From contig NZ_CP047135.1 of the NCBI RefSeq assembly GCF_009832905.1, positions 1,466,001-1,530,000 of the forward strand: 64,000 nt of DNA, written 5' to 3'. The position numbers and the translations under genes were made by a program. Position 1 is the stretch's first letter; every line of letters starts with the position of its first letter. Below, piece by piece: positions 43,312 through 52,122 of this stretch. The notes beneath the pieces are model-generated. The model did no database searches and was not told the origin of the DNA. It saw only the letters and a program-made list of their open reading frames with translations. The DNA is from Stenotrophomonas sp. 364 (GTDB taxonomy: Bacteria > Pseudomonadota > Gammaproteobacteria > Xanthomonadales > Xanthomonadaceae).

Positions 43312-43905
43312 TCACACCAATGCGGCGCGACGCTTCTCGTCGATCCACTTGGATGCCTGCGCCGGCTCATACGCGCGCATCCAGTCCAGCATGGCGTCGA
43401 TGTCCGCGCCGTACCAGAGGTCCGCACGCTGTTCCGGGTGCAGGAAGCGCTCTTCGACCATGCGGTCGATCATGCCGATCAGCGGTGCGTAGAAACCGTC
43501 GACGTCCAGGAACGCGCACGGCTTGTTGCCGATGCCGAGCTGGCGCCAGGTGAGCATCTCAAAGATCTCTTCCATGGTGCCGAAGCCACCGGGCAGGGCC
43601 ACGAACGCGTCGGACAGCTCGAACATGCGCGACTTGCGCTCGTGCATCGAGCCGACGATCTCCAGCTCGGTCAGGCCGCGGTGGGCCACTTCCCAGTCGG
43701 CCAGCTGCTGCGGGATCACGCCGGTCACTTCGCCGCCGCCGGCCAGCACAGCATTGGCTACGGTGCCCATCAGGCCGACGTTGCCGCCGCCATAGACCAG
43801 GCGCAGGCCGTCGCGGGCGATGCGGTCGCCCAGCGCGATGGCGCGTTCGGTGTAGATCGGCTTGCTGCCGGGGTTGGAGCCACAGTAAACGCAAATCGAC
43901 TTCAT
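43312..43905 (-). CDS. LOG family protein (cytokinin riboside-phosphate hydrolase type)
   Basis: Protein of 197 residues, starting MKSICVYCGSNPGSKPIYTE. It carries the LOG signatures YGGGNVGLMGTVANAVLAGGGEVTGVIP and PGGFGTMEEIFEMLTW (105-120), and the Arg/Lys pair in MHERKSRMFEL. LOG enzymes hydrolyse nucleoside 5'-monophosphates, in plants and some bacteria releasing free cytokinins. In bacteria without cytokinins, AMP or other nucleotides are used. The start follows AGGA. It converges with the GGDEF/EAL gene. Confidence 0.9.
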   Translation of the reverse strand: MKSICVYCGSNPGSKPIYTERAIALGDRIARDGLRLVYGGGNVGLMGTVANAVLAGGGEVTGVIPQQLADWEVAHRGLTELEIVGSMHERKSRMFELSDAFVALPGGFGTMEEIFEMLTWRQLGIGNKPCAFLDVDGFYAPLIGMIDRMVEERFLHPEQRADLWYGADIDAMLDWMRAYEPAQASKWIDEKRRAALV

Positions 43906-44060
43906 TGGATCTTCCTGTGTTCGGAACGGGTGCGGCGGAAACGAAAAAGCCCCGCCGATGACCGATGTTCCGGCCTCGTGACGGGGTTCGTTCCGCGAAT
44001 GCGGGAGGGGATTATCGCGCGTTCCCGGCGCGGAGGCCAATCGGGGTGTGGGCGACGGGC

Positions 44061-44082
44061 GCCGGCCAACGGTCGGCTCTAC
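44061..44082. repeat. SMAG-type palindrome (CTAC end)
   Basis: GCCGGCC, AAC, GGTCGGC with one mismatch, then CTAC at 44079-44082. It lies upstream of the LOG gene and beyond the end of the aminotransferase gene. Confidence 0.55.
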
Positions 44083-44099
44083 CGGGCGATGGCGGCCGA

Positions 44100-44123
44100 C
44101 CGTGCGGGTTCACGCCCGCACGG
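44100..44123 (-). terminator. Hairpin past the aminotransferase gene
   Basis: CCGTGCGGG and its perfect complement around a 6-base loop, 10 bases past the stop codon on the minus strand. There is no T-run. Probable transcript end. Confidence 0.5.
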
Positions 44124-44132
44124 CCACGGGCC

Positions 44133-45629
44133 TCACGCCGCCTGCGACTGCTCCCGGCGCGGGCCTTCTTTCAACGCCCGGCCCACCAGCCCCACCAGCA
44201 GGTCCAGCTCTTCGCTGTCCATGCCGAAATGCGGGGTGAAGCGCAGCGAGTTCTCGCCGCCGTGGATGACGTTGATGCCGTGGTTGCGCAGCCATTCCTC
44301 GGTGGAACCGGCGCCGTAGCACTTGAACTGCGGGGCCAGCTCGCACGAGAACAGCAGGCCGGTGCCCTGCACCTTGGTGATCAGCCCGCCGAGGTCGGCC
44401 TTGAGCTGTTCCAGCTTGCGCACCGCCTCCTCACCCCGCACACGGATGTTCTCGCGCACCTGCGGGGTCAGCAGCGACAGGGTGGCACAGGCCACGTCCA
44501 GCGCCCGCGGGTTGGAGGTCATGGTGTTGCCGTAAATGCCCTTGCGGTACAACTGCGCGGCATGTTCGGTGACGGCCAGGACCGACAGCGGGAACTGCGC
44601 CGCGTTCAGTGCCTTGGAATAGGTTTCCATGTCCGGCGCCTCCAGGCCCTCGAACCCGGGGTAGTCCACCAGCGACAGCACGCCATGCGCACGCAGGCCG
44701 GCCTGGATCGAGTCGATCAGCAGCAGGCTGCCGTGCTGGCGGGTCAGCTCGCGGGCCAGCGCATAGAACGACGGCGGCACCGAGCGGCCCGGGTCGCCTT
44801 CGCCCATCACCGGCTCCAGGAACACCGCCTCGATGAACCAGTGGTTCTGTTCGGCCTCGGCGAATACGCGCTTGAGCGCTTCCTCGTCGTACGGCGCCAG
44901 CGCAATGACGCTGTCTTCGCCGCGGTAGCTGGCCAGGTGCTGGGTGTAGGTCTTGCGGCTGGAATCGGAGTAGAGGCCGGGGCGGTCGGTGCGACCGTGG
45001 AAGCTGCCCTTGATCACCACCCGCTTGATCTTCGCGCCGGCATGGCGGGCGCCCGGGTCGGTCTGCAGCTTGGCGTTGACGTCGGCGATGCGCGCGGCCA
45101 AGCCGACGGCCTCGGAGCCCGAGTTCAGGCACATGAAGTGGCTGAACGGGCAACCGCCGCGACGGTGGCCGATTTCCTTGCGCAGGGCCTGGATGAAGCG
45201 CTGCTGCGACAGGCTGGGGGTCATCACGTTGGCCATCACCTGCGGGGCGGCCATCGCCTCCATCACCGCCTCGGGGGTATGTCCGAAACCGAGCATCCCG
45301 TAGCCGCCGGCGTCATACAGCACCGCCCCCTTCAGGGTGACCACCCAGGAACCGCGGGCGGCGAGGGCGACATACGGGGTCACCGCATCGTCGGCATAGA
45401 AGTTGACGAAACCGTCCTGCATCGCATCGATCTGGGCGCGTTCGTCGGCGGCCAGCAGCGCGCCCAGGTCGGCGCGCACGCGCTCGAATTCGGCGGCGGC
45501 AGCGTCGATCGCGGCAACCAGGTGCGGGTGGCCAGCGGCCAGGCGTTCCAGCGTGGCGTCATCCAGGCCGGCGGTGAGGCGGGTGCCGGGCTGGGCGCGA
45601 AGGGGGGCGAGGCGTTCGATGAAGCTCAT
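44133..45629 (-). CDS. Class III pyridoxal-phosphate aminotransferase
   Basis: Protein of 498 residues with fold-type I class III features. GFVNFYADDAVTPYV near the N-terminus, MCLNSGSEAVGLAARIAD (cofactor phosphate contact), IKGSFHGRTDRP, VFLEPVMGEGD, LLLIDSIQAGLRAHG (Asp bound to the pyridine N, with SIQ in place of the usual EVQ) and YSKALNAAQFPLS with the Schiff-base Lys. The IDSIQ variation suggests a separate subfamily from ornithine or GABA aminotransferases. The start at 45629 follows AGGAG. The amino donor and physiological role are unknown. Confidence 0.88.
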   Translation of the reverse strand: MSFIERLAPLRAQPGTRLTAGLDDATLERLAAGHPHLVAAIDAAAAEFERVRADLGALLAADERAQIDAMQDGFVNFYADDAVTPYVALAARGSWVVTLKGAVLYDAGGYGMLGFGHTPEAVMEAMAAPQVMANVMTPSLSQQRFIQALRKEIGHRRGGCPFSHFMCLNSGSEAVGLAARIADVNAKLQTDPGARHAGAKIKRVVIKGSFHGRTDRPGLYSDSSRKTYTQHLASYRGEDSVIALAPYDEEALKRVFAEAEQNHWFIEAVFLEPVMGEGDPGRSVPPSFYALARELTRQHGSLLLIDSIQAGLRAHGVLSLVDYPGFEGLEAPDMETYSKALNAAQFPLSVLAVTEHAAQLYRKGIYGNTMTSNPRALDVACATLSLLTPQVRENIRVRGEEAVRKLEQLKADLGGLITKVQGTGLLFSCELAPQFKCYGAGSTEEWLRNHGINVIHGGENSLRFTPHFGMDSEELDLLVGLVGRALKEGPRREQSQAA

Positions 45630-45842
45630 TGCAGATCTCCTGAAACAATTGGCGGCACGGCGCAAAACGCAAAACGCGCGTCTATTCGCGCGCGCTCGGG
45701 GTATTCCTGCTCGTGCATCTGACTTCCAGCCCGATGCTATCACGCGGTTTTTCGCGCGATAACCCCGTCAAAAACTGTTGCATAGCAGCATTTTGCGCGA
45801 CGTTCGGTAAAAGCTGCGTTGCCACCGAGGGCCAGTCGTACA

Positions 45843-46907
45843 ATGGCCGACATTGCCTACACGTTGCCGTGCGCTGCCTTGAAGAAGTCCGATTTCAACT
45901 ACGAACTGCCGCCCGAGCTGATTGCCCAGGCGCCCCTGGCCGAACGCTCCGCCAGCCGCCTGATGCTGGTACCGCAGGCGCCGGCCGCCTTCGACCACCG
46001 CCATGTGCGCGACCTGCCGGACCTGCTCAACGCGGGCGACCTGCTGGTGTTCAACGACACCCGGGTGATCCCGGCGCGCCTGTTCGGGCAGAAGGCCAGT
46101 GGTGGCCGCGTCGAGATCCTGATCGAGCGCCTGCTCGGTGCGCAGCAGGCCCGTGCCCAGGTGGGCGCCAGCAAGTCGCCCAAGCCCGGCAGCCGGATCG
46201 CGCTGGACGCGGGCGGTGAGACCGAAGTGCTGGGGCGCGACGGCGAGTTCTATGTGCTGCAGTTCCACGTGCCCGAGGCGCTGGAGCAGTGGCTGCTGCA
46301 TGCCGGCCGGTTGCCGTTGCCGCCGTACATCCAGCGTGAGCCGGGGCTGGACGACCGCGAGCGCTACCAGACCGTGTTCGCCCGTGAAGTGGGCGCGGTG
46401 GCCGCGCCGACTGCCGGCCTGCATTTCGACGAAGCGCTGCTGGCGGCCTTGAGGGACAAGGGGGTCGACTTCGGCCATGTGACCCTGCACGTGGGCGCCG
46501 GCACCTTCCAGCCGGTGCGGGTGGATGACCTGACCGACCATGTGATGCACCGCGAATGGTTGAACGTGGGCGCCGAGCTGGTCCAGCAGGTGCGCCGCAC
46601 ACGCGCTGCCGGTGGGCGGGTGATCGGGGTGGGCACCACGGTGGTGCGCGCGCTGGAAAGCGCGATGCGCGACGGCGAACTGCTGCCGTATGCCGGCGAG
46701 ACCCAGATTTTCATCACCCCGGGTTACCGGATCCGCAGCGTGGACGCGATGGTGACCAATTTCCATCTGCCGGAAAGCACGTTGTTGATGATGATTTCGG
46801 CGTTTGCCGGGCAGGCGCGGGTGTTCGAGGCCTACCGGGCCGCCATCGCCGAGAAGTACCGCTTCTTCAGCTATGGCGACGCGATGTTGTTGTTCCCGCA
46901 GGCGTGA
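45843..46907 (+). CDS. queA: QueA, S-adenosylmethionine:tRNA ribosyltransferase-isomerase
   Basis: Queuosine biosynthesis enzyme of 354 residues that transfers and isomerises ribose from SAM to preQ1 in tRNA, making epoxyqueuosine. Motifs: LVFNDTRVIPARLFGQK, LPLPPYIQRE, RYQTVFAREVGAVAAPTAGLHFDE, HVGAGTFQPVR and TQIFITPGYRI. The homologous N-terminus begins at KKSDFNYELP, so the true start may be the TTG at 45879. A TACAAT hexamer overlaps the ATG at 45843 and looks like a -10 box. It is followed by tgt. Confidence 0.95.
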   Translation: MADIAYTLPCAALKKSDFNYELPPELIAQAPLAERSASRLMLVPQAPAAFDHRHVRDLPDLLNAGDLLVFNDTRVIPARLFGQKASGGRVEILIERLLGAQQARAQVGASKSPKPGSRIALDAGGETEVLGRDGEFYVLQFHVPEALEQWLLHAGRLPLPPYIQREPGLDDRERYQTVFAREVGAVAAPTAGLHFDEALLAALRDKGVDFGHVTLHVGAGTFQPVRVDDLTDHVMHREWLNVGAELVQQVRRTRAAGGRVIGVGTTVVRALESAMRDGELLPYAGETQIFITPGYRIRSVDAMVTNFHLPESTLLMMISAFAGQARVFEAYRAAIAEKYRFFSYGDAMLLFPQA

Positions 46908-46931
46908 GCTGAGGGCAGCCGACCGACCGGC

Positions 46932-46954
46932 AGCCGACCAACGGTCGGCTCTAC
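46932..46954. repeat. SMAG-type palindrome (CTAC end)
   Basis: AGCCGACC, AAC and the complement GGTCGGCT, then CTAC (46951-46954). It lies 25 bases past the queA stop codon. Confidence 0.7.
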
Positions 46955-46958
46955 GTCG

Positions 46959-47020
46959 GTGGGCGCGCGACCCACCAACGGCCAGGTGCGCGTGCGTGGG
47001 CGCGCGACCGACCAACGGCC
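46959..47020. repeat. 25-base direct repeat
   Basis: Two copies, 46959-46983 and 46996-47020, starting GTGGGCGCGCGACC, with one mismatch and 12 bases between them. They lie between queA and tgt. They have no open frame of their own and look like remains of SMAG-type units. Confidence 0.55.
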
Positions 47021-47041
47021 GGGTCCAGGCAGGACGGGGAG

Positions 47042-47062
47042 GTACCGGCCGTTGGCCGGTAC
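47042..47062. repeat. Palindrome related to SMAG, without GTAG
   Basis: GTACCGGCC, GTT and the perfect complement GGCCGGTAC. The GTAG tetranucleotide is missing, so it is a degenerate member or a different family. Confidence 0.5.
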
Positions 47063-47156
47063 GGTTGGCGGGTCGATCCGTCCTCGTCGGGTTCCCACCG
47101 GCCATGTCGGCCGCTTTTCGGCGATAATCGGCAATTATTTGCCCGAATCCCGCTCC

Positions 47157-48287
47157 ATGTCCCGACTCCAGTTCCAACTCCAGACCACCGACGGCCGTGC
47201 CCGCCGGGGCCGCCTGACCTTCCCCCGTGGCACCGTGGAAACCCCGGCCTTCATGCCGGTGGGCACCTATGGCTCGGTCAAGGGCATCCTGCCGGAGCAG
47301 ATCCGGGCGCTGGGCGCGGAAATCATCCTGGGCAACACCTTCCACCTGTACCTGCGGCCGGGCCTGGACGTCATCGCCGACCACGGCGGCCTGCATGGTT
47401 TCGCGCGCTGGGATGGCCCGATCCTGACCGACTCGGGCGGTTTCCAGGTGTTCTCGCTGGCCCATCGCCGCAAGATCACCGAACAGGGCGTCACCTTCTC
47501 CTCGCCGAACGACGGCGCACGCGTCTTCCTCGGGCCGGAAGAAAGCATGCGCATCCAGAAGGTGCTCGACTCGGACGTGGTGATGATCTTCGACGAGTGC
47601 ACCCCGTACCCGGCCACCGAGCCGGTGGCGCGCACCTCGATGGAGCTCAGCCTGCGCTGGGCCCAGCGCAGCCGCAACGCGCATGACGAACTGGGCAACG
47701 ACGCGGCGCTGTTCGGCATCGTCCAGGGCGGGGTCCACCACGACCTGCGCAGCCGCTCGGCAGAGGGCCTGCAGAAGATCGGCTTCGACGGCTACGCCAT
47801 CGGCGGTCTGGCCGTGGGCGAGCCCGAGCACGAACGCAATGCCATGCTCGACCATATGCACCCGATCCTGCCGGCCGACCGCCCGCGCTACCTGATGGGG
47901 GTGGGCCGCCCGGAGGATCTGGTCGAAGGCGTCGCACGTGGCGTGGACATGTTCGATTGTGTGATGCCCACCCGCAATGCCCGCAACGGCCACTATTTCA
48001 CCTCGGCCGGCACCATCCGCATCCGCAACGCGCGCTACCAGCGCGACATGGACACCATCGAGCCGGGCTGCGGCTGCCACGCCTGCACCAGTGGCTATAC
48101 GCGTTCCTATCTGCGCCACCTCGACCGCTGCAACGAAATGCTGGCCCCGATGCTGGGCACCATCCACAACCTGTATTACTACGAGAAACTGATGGCCGAC
48201 ATGCGCGCGGCTATCGAGGCGGGAACCTTTGCCGCCTTCCGTGAGTCCTTCTACGCGGCCCGTGGCATGGCCACGCCGGCGCTGTAA
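47157..48287 (+). CDS. tgt: Tgt, queuine tRNA-ribosyltransferase
   Basis: tRNA-guanine transglycosylase of 376 residues, which swaps guanine 34 for preQ1 in tRNAs for Asp, Asn, His and Tyr. Motifs: [27 protein letters not shown] (base-binding Asp), [38 protein letters not shown] (nucleophile Asp) and zinc ligands CGCHAC with the later His. The start at 47157 gives the canonical length. It is preceded by repeats instead of a strong ribosome-binding site. Confidence 0.97.
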   Translation: MSRLQFQLQTTDGRARRGRLTFPRGTVETPAFMPVGTYGSVKGILPEQIRALGAEIILGNTFHLYLRPGLDVIADHGGLHGFARWDGPILTDSGGFQVFSLAHRRKITEQGVTFSSPNDGARVFLGPEESMRIQKVLDSDVVMIFDECTPYPATEPVARTSMELSLRWAQRSRNAHDELGNDAALFGIVQGGVHHDLRSRSAEGLQKIGFDGYAIGGLAVGEPEHERNAMLDHMHPILPADRPRYLMGVGRPEDLVEGVARGVDMFDCVMPTRNARNGHYFTSAGTIRIRNARYQRDMDTIEPGCGCHACTSGYTRSYLRHLDRCNEMLAPMLGTIHNLYYYEKLMADMRAAIEAGTFAAFRESFYAARGMATPAL

Positions 48288-48438
48288 GGGCCCGGCGCAG
48301 TTCAAATCGGCGCGCAAACCCTGCCAAACGGCCCAAGGACGAACTCCCGGGGCCATGGCATACTTCGTGGCTGACCCCCGTTTCGCGGCGACTCCCCGGC
48401 CCACCTGGGCGGGGCGCCTCCCAACCCAAGGACACAAG

Positions 48439-48786
48439 ATGAACCTGATCGCTTTCCTGATTCCCGCCGCCCACGCCCAAGCTGCCGGCGGCCAGCCGCA
48501 GGGCGGCATGGGTCTGACCACGCTGCTGTTCCCGATCATCCTGATCGCGATCATGTACTTCCTGATGATCCGCCCTCAGATGAAGCGCCAGAAGGAACAC
48601 AAGGCGATGCTGGAGAAGATCAAGCGCGGCGACGAAGTGCTGACCAACGGCGGCATCGCCGGCACGGTCACCGACATCGGCGACAACTTCATCACCCTGG
48701 AAGTGGCCGACAACGTGCGCATCCGCGTACAGAAGGGCGCCGTCGGCAACGTGCTGCCCACCGGCACGCTGAAGTCGGCCAACTAA
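48439..48786 (+). CDS. yajC: YajC, Sec translocon accessory subunit
   Basis: Small membrane protein of 115 residues. N-terminal AAHAQAAGGQ stretch, one transmembrane helix (about 27-44: LTTLLFPIILIAIMYFL), the conserved MIRPQMKRQKEHKAMLEKIKRGDEV and a C-terminal beta domain GIAGTVTDIGDNFITLEVADNVRI. It associates with SecDF. The ATG follows AAGGA. tgt-yajC-secD-secF is the standard order. Confidence 0.96.
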   Translation: MNLIAFLIPAAHAQAAGGQPQGGMGLTTLLFPIILIAIMYFLMIRPQMKRQKEHKAMLEKIKRGDEVLTNGGIAGTVTDIGDNFITLEVADNVRIRVQKGAVGNVLPTGTLKSAN

Positions 48787-48846
48787 GCCACTCCTTTCCG
48801 AAGCACAACCGCGGCGCCGGGATGGGCGCCGCGCGGGACCCAAGCA

Positions 48847-50700
48847 ATGCTCGAATTTCCACGCTGGAAGTATTTCCTCATCCTGATCGTGCTGGCGCTC
48901 AGTACCCTGTATGCGCTGCCCAACGTCTATCAGAAGGACCCGGCCGTCCAGATCACCGCCAACCGTGGCGGCCAGATCGACGACGCGCTGCGTGACCAGG
49001 TGCTGGCCGACCTCAAGAAGGCCGGTATCGCCACCATCGGCGCGGAAAAGGAAGGCGACAGCCTGATCGTCCGCCTGCCGGACCTGCAGGCGCAGGCCGC
49101 CGCCAGCGACATGCTGCGCGACAGCGTGGGTGAGAACTACGTGGTGGCCCTGAACCTGGCCTCGACCGTGCCCGAGTGGCTGGCCAAGCTGGGCGGTCGC
49201 CCGATGGTGCTGGGCCTGGATCTGCAGGGCGGTGTGCACTTCGTGCTGCAGGTCGACCAGAAGGCTGCCCTGGACAAGCGCCTGGATGCCTACGCCGAAG
49301 ACGTGCGGACCAGCCTGCGTGATGCCCGCGTGGCCTACCAGTCGGTGGAGCGCCGCCCGGACAACAGCATCGTGGCCACCATCAGCCCGTCGGCCGGCGA
49401 AGAAGCGGTCACCAAGGCGCGTGATGTGATGGCCAAGGCCCAGCCCACCTTGGGCTACAACGTCACTGGCAACCGTATCGCCATCACCGTGCCGGAGACC
49501 GAGCTGAGCCAGATCGCCAACGGGGCGATCGAGCAGAACATCAATACGCTGCGTAATCGCGTCAACCAGCTGGGTGTGGCCGAGCCGATCATCCAGCGCC
49601 AAGGTGCCGACCGCGTGGTCGTGCAGCTGCCGGGTGTGCAGGACACCGCCGAAGCCAAGCGCATGATCGGTGCCACCGCGACGCTGGAATACCGCGCCGT
49701 GGTCGACGGCAACGCGCAGGACGCCATCACCAGTGGCCGCATCCCGCCGGAAGCCAAGGTCTACCAGCGCCGTGACAACGGCGGCCCGGTGCTGCTCAAC
49801 AAGCGCGTGATCGTCACCGGTGACCAGATGGTCGCCGCGCAGGCCACCACCGACCAGAACGGCTCGGCCGCGGTCAGCGTGACGTTGAACAACGTCGGCG
49901 GCCAGCGCATGTTCGACTTCACCAGCGCCAACGTGAACAAGCCGATGGCGGTGGTCTACACCGAGCGCATCCCGACCGTGACCATGGTCGATGGCAAGGA
50001 AGTGCGCAGCTTCCGGGTCAAGGAAGAAGTCATCTCGGTGGCCAACATCAACGGCGTGTTCGGCAAGAACTTCCAGACCACCGGTCTGGAGAAGAAGGAA
50101 GCCGAGGACCTGGCCAAGCTGCTGAAGTCCGGCTCGCTCGCCGCGCCGATGGACTTCGTGGAAGAGCGCGTGGTCGGCCCGAGCCTGGGTGCCGAGAACG
50201 TGCAGAACGGTATTACCGCCGTGGTCTACGCGTTCCTGTTCACCCTGGTGTTCTTCAGCGTGTACTACCGCATGTTCGGCGTGATCACCTCGCTGGCCAT
50301 GCTGTTCAACCTGCTGATCGTGGTGGCGGTGATGTCGATGTTCGGTGCCACCATGACCCTGCCGGGCTTCGCCGGCCTGGCGTTGTCGGTGGGCCTGTCG
50401 GTCGACGCCAACGTGCTGATCAACGAGCGTATCCGTGAAGAGCTGCGGGCCGGCATGCCGGGCAAGACCGCGATCGTGACCGGTTACGACCGTGCCAGCG
50501 GCACCATCCTCGACGCCAACCTGACCGGCCTGATCGTCGGCGTGGCCCTGTACGCATTCGGTACCGGTCCGCTGAAGGGCTTCGCGTTGACAATGATCAT
50601 CGGTATTTTCGCCTCGATGTTCACTGCGATCACCGTATCGCGCGCCCTGGCGACGCTGATCTACGGCCGTCGCAAGAAGCTCCAGAACGTGGCCATCTGA
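48847..50700 (+). CDS. secD: SecD, preprotein translocase subunit
   Basis: RND-superfamily membrane protein of 617 residues that uses proton motive force to help pull secreted proteins across the inner membrane. The first transmembrane helix is near residues 7-25, then a large periplasmic region (with LGLDLQGGVHFVLQVD) and five C-terminal helices, with GLALSVGLSVDANVLINERIREEL carrying the functional Asp. Length and motifs agree with other SecD proteins. It is followed by secF after 16 bases. Confidence 0.97.
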   Translation: MLEFPRWKYFLILIVLALSTLYALPNVYQKDPAVQITANRGGQIDDALRDQVLADLKKAGIATIGAEKEGDSLIVRLPDLQAQAAASDMLRDSVGENYVVALNLASTVPEWLAKLGGRPMVLGLDLQGGVHFVLQVDQKAALDKRLDAYAEDVRTSLRDARVAYQSVERRPDNSIVATISPSAGEEAVTKARDVMAKAQPTLGYNVTGNRIAITVPETELSQIANGAIEQNINTLRNRVNQLGVAEPIIQRQGADRVVVQLPGVQDTAEAKRMIGATATLEYRAVVDGNAQDAITSGRIPPEAKVYQRRDNGGPVLLNKRVIVTGDQMVAAQATTDQNGSAAVSVTLNNVGGQRMFDFTSANVNKPMAVVYTERIPTVTMVDGKEVRSFRVKEEVISVANINGVFGKNFQTTGLEKKEAEDLAKLLKSGSLAAPMDFVEERVVGPSLGAENVQNGITAVVYAFLFTLVFFSVYYRMFGVITSLAMLFNLLIVVAVMSMFGATMTLPGFAGLALSVGLSVDANVLINERIREELRAGMPGKTAIVTGYDRASGTILDANLTGLIVGVALYAFGTGPLKGFALTMIIGIFASMFTAITVSRALATLIYGRRKKLQNVAI

Positions 50701-50716
50701 CGGGACGACTCGCACA

Positions 50717-51694
50717 ATGAAACTGTTTCCGCTGCATATCCTCCCGAACGACACCAAGATCGACTTCATGCGCTGGCGTCATGCCGCCATGGTGGTCACC
50801 CTGCTGCTGTTCATCGGTTCGATCGCATTGATCGCCACCAAGGGCTTCAACTACGCGCTGGATTTCACCGGCGGCACCCTGATCGAGGCCCGCTTCGAGC
50901 GCAAGGTGGACGTCGAAGACGTCCGCGCCAAGCTCGAAGCCAACGGCTTCGAAGGGGCCCAGGTGCAGAGCTTCGGTGGCAACACCGACCTGCTGATCCG
51001 TCTGGCGCCGCAGGGCGAGCACGCACCGGGCACCGGCAATTCGGCCAGTGACCAGCGCACCGCCGCTGCGGTGGTCAAGGCCATCTCGCTGAGCGACAAC
51101 CAGGCCACCATCCAGCGCAACGAGTTCGTTGGCCCGCAGGTTGGCAAGGACCTGGCGATGAACGGGCTGTACGCCACGCTGTTCATGCTGGTGGGCTTCC
51201 TGATCTACATCGCGTTCCGCTTCGAGTGGAAGTTCGCGATCACCGCCAGCATCGTGGCCCTGTTCGACCTGCTGGTGACGGTGGCCTACATCTCGGCCAC
51301 CGGCCGCGAGTTCGACCTCACCGTGCTGGCCGGCCTGCTGTCGGTGATGGGGTTTGCCATCAACGACATCATCGTGGTGTTCGACCGCGTCCGCGAAAAC
51401 TTCCGCAGCCTGCGCGTGGAGCCGCTGGAAGTGCTGAACCGGTCGATCAACCAGACGCTGTCGCGTACGGTGATCACCGCGGTGATGTTCTTCCTGTCGG
51501 CGCTGGCGCTGTACATGTACGGCGGCACCTCGATGGAAGGGCTGGCCGAAACCCACATGGTGGGCGCGGTGATCGTGGTGCTGTCCTCGATCCTGGTGGC
51601 CGTGCCGATGCTGACCATCGGCGCCCTGCGCGTGACCAAGCAGGACCTGCTGCCCAAGGCCAAGGACATCGAGGCGCTCGAGCGTCGCCCGTAA
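50717..51694 (+). CDS. secF: SecF, preprotein translocase subunit
   Basis: Partner of SecD, 325 residues, six transmembrane helices. Motifs: LDFTGGTLIEARF in the periplasmic loop start, FRFEWKFAITASIVALFDLLVT, GFAINDIIVVFDRVRENFR and NQTLSRTVITAVMFFLSALALYMYGG. It forms the SecDF-YajC complex. The operon ends at a strong terminator. Confidence 0.97.
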   Translation: MKLFPLHILPNDTKIDFMRWRHAAMVVTLLLFIGSIALIATKGFNYALDFTGGTLIEARFERKVDVEDVRAKLEANGFEGAQVQSFGGNTDLLIRLAPQGEHAPGTGNSASDQRTAAAVVKAISLSDNQATIQRNEFVGPQVGKDLAMNGLYATLFMLVGFLIYIAFRFEWKFAITASIVALFDLLVTVAYISATGREFDLTVLAGLLSVMGFAINDIIVVFDRVRENFRSLRVEPLEVLNRSINQTLSRTVITAVMFFLSALALYMYGGTSMEGLAETHMVGAVIVVLSSILVAVPMLTIGALRVTKQDLLPKAKDIEALERRP

Positions 51695-51718
51695 GCCACC
51701 GGCTGCATGAAGTACCTG

Positions 51719-51747
51719 AAAAGCCGCGCCCTGCGCGGCTTTTCTTT
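51719..51747 (+). terminator. Intrinsic terminator of secF
   Basis: AAAAGCCGCGC, CCT, and the perfect complement ending TTTT, followed by CTTTTG. It lies 25 bases past the secF stop. Confidence 0.92.
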
Positions 51748-51765
51748 TGCGCGGCGGTAAAGCCC

Positions 51766-51788
51766 AGCCGGGCAGAGCCCGGCTCTAC
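51766..51788. repeat. SMAG-type palindrome, left half of an inverted pair
   Basis: AGCCGGGC, AGA, GCCCGGCT, then CTAC (51785-51788). Confidence 0.72.
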
Positions 51789-51803
51789 GGGGCGTAACAG
51801 CAC

Positions 51804-51826
51804 GTAGAGCCGGGCTCTGCCCGGCT
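51804..51826. repeat. SMAG-type palindrome, right half of an inverted pair
   Basis: GTAG (51804-51807), AGCCGGGC, TCT, GCCCGGCT. It is in the opposite orientation to the unit at 51766, so the two form one larger imperfect palindrome, the usual REP doublet form. Confidence 0.72.
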
Positions 51827-51857
51827 GCTCTTCTCTCCGCGCGCAGCCCACTGTCGG

Positions 51858-51966
51858 GCGAGGGACGGGATGGGCGTGGCGGGACCGTTGGGCCGCATGG
51901 ATGCGGACCACGAGCCCCCAAGGATGGGTTTACGGCGTGTCCCGCCATGCCCATCCCGTCCCTCGC
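51858..51966. repeat. Long inverted repeat with 28-base arms
   Basis: Arms 51858-51885 and 51939-51966 match at 27 of 28 positions (the exception allows G-U in RNA). The 53-base interior contains a second perfect hairpin, CCGCAT-GG-ATGCGG at 51893-51906. Arms begin GCGAGGGACGGGATGG. It lies upstream of fabV. It could be a small RNA, a leader structure, or a MITE-like element. Confidence 0.75.
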
Positions 51967-52122
51967 AACACCGGGGCAAGCAACCCGCCATACACCCCCG
52001 TCGGTTGTGAAACACCGCCCCGCACACTACGATCCCATGCGTTCCGCGCAGCCGCCCCGGTGGCGCGCACTGCCCCTTTTCATCGCGCAGGCCCGGCCTG
52101 CGCCAGTCCAAACGAGGTTTCC

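Larger units (their letters stand above)
51695..52122. other. Structured intergenic region secF-fabV
   Basis: 428 bases without a credible gene. It contains the secF terminator (51719-51743), an inverted pair of SMAG palindromes (51766-51826), a long inverted repeat (51858-51966) and then about 155 bases leading to fabV, ending with the GAGG ribosome-binding site. Confidence 0.8.

Noticed and set aside
45768..48554. A 928-codon minus frame opposite queA and tgt
   Set aside because: It runs through two genes, a repeat cluster and two intergenic gaps, and its composition is that of an antisense frame.
48211..50769. An 852-codon minus frame opposite yajC and secD
   Set aside because: Antisense shadow rich in His, Gln and Arg; secD is certain on the plus strand.
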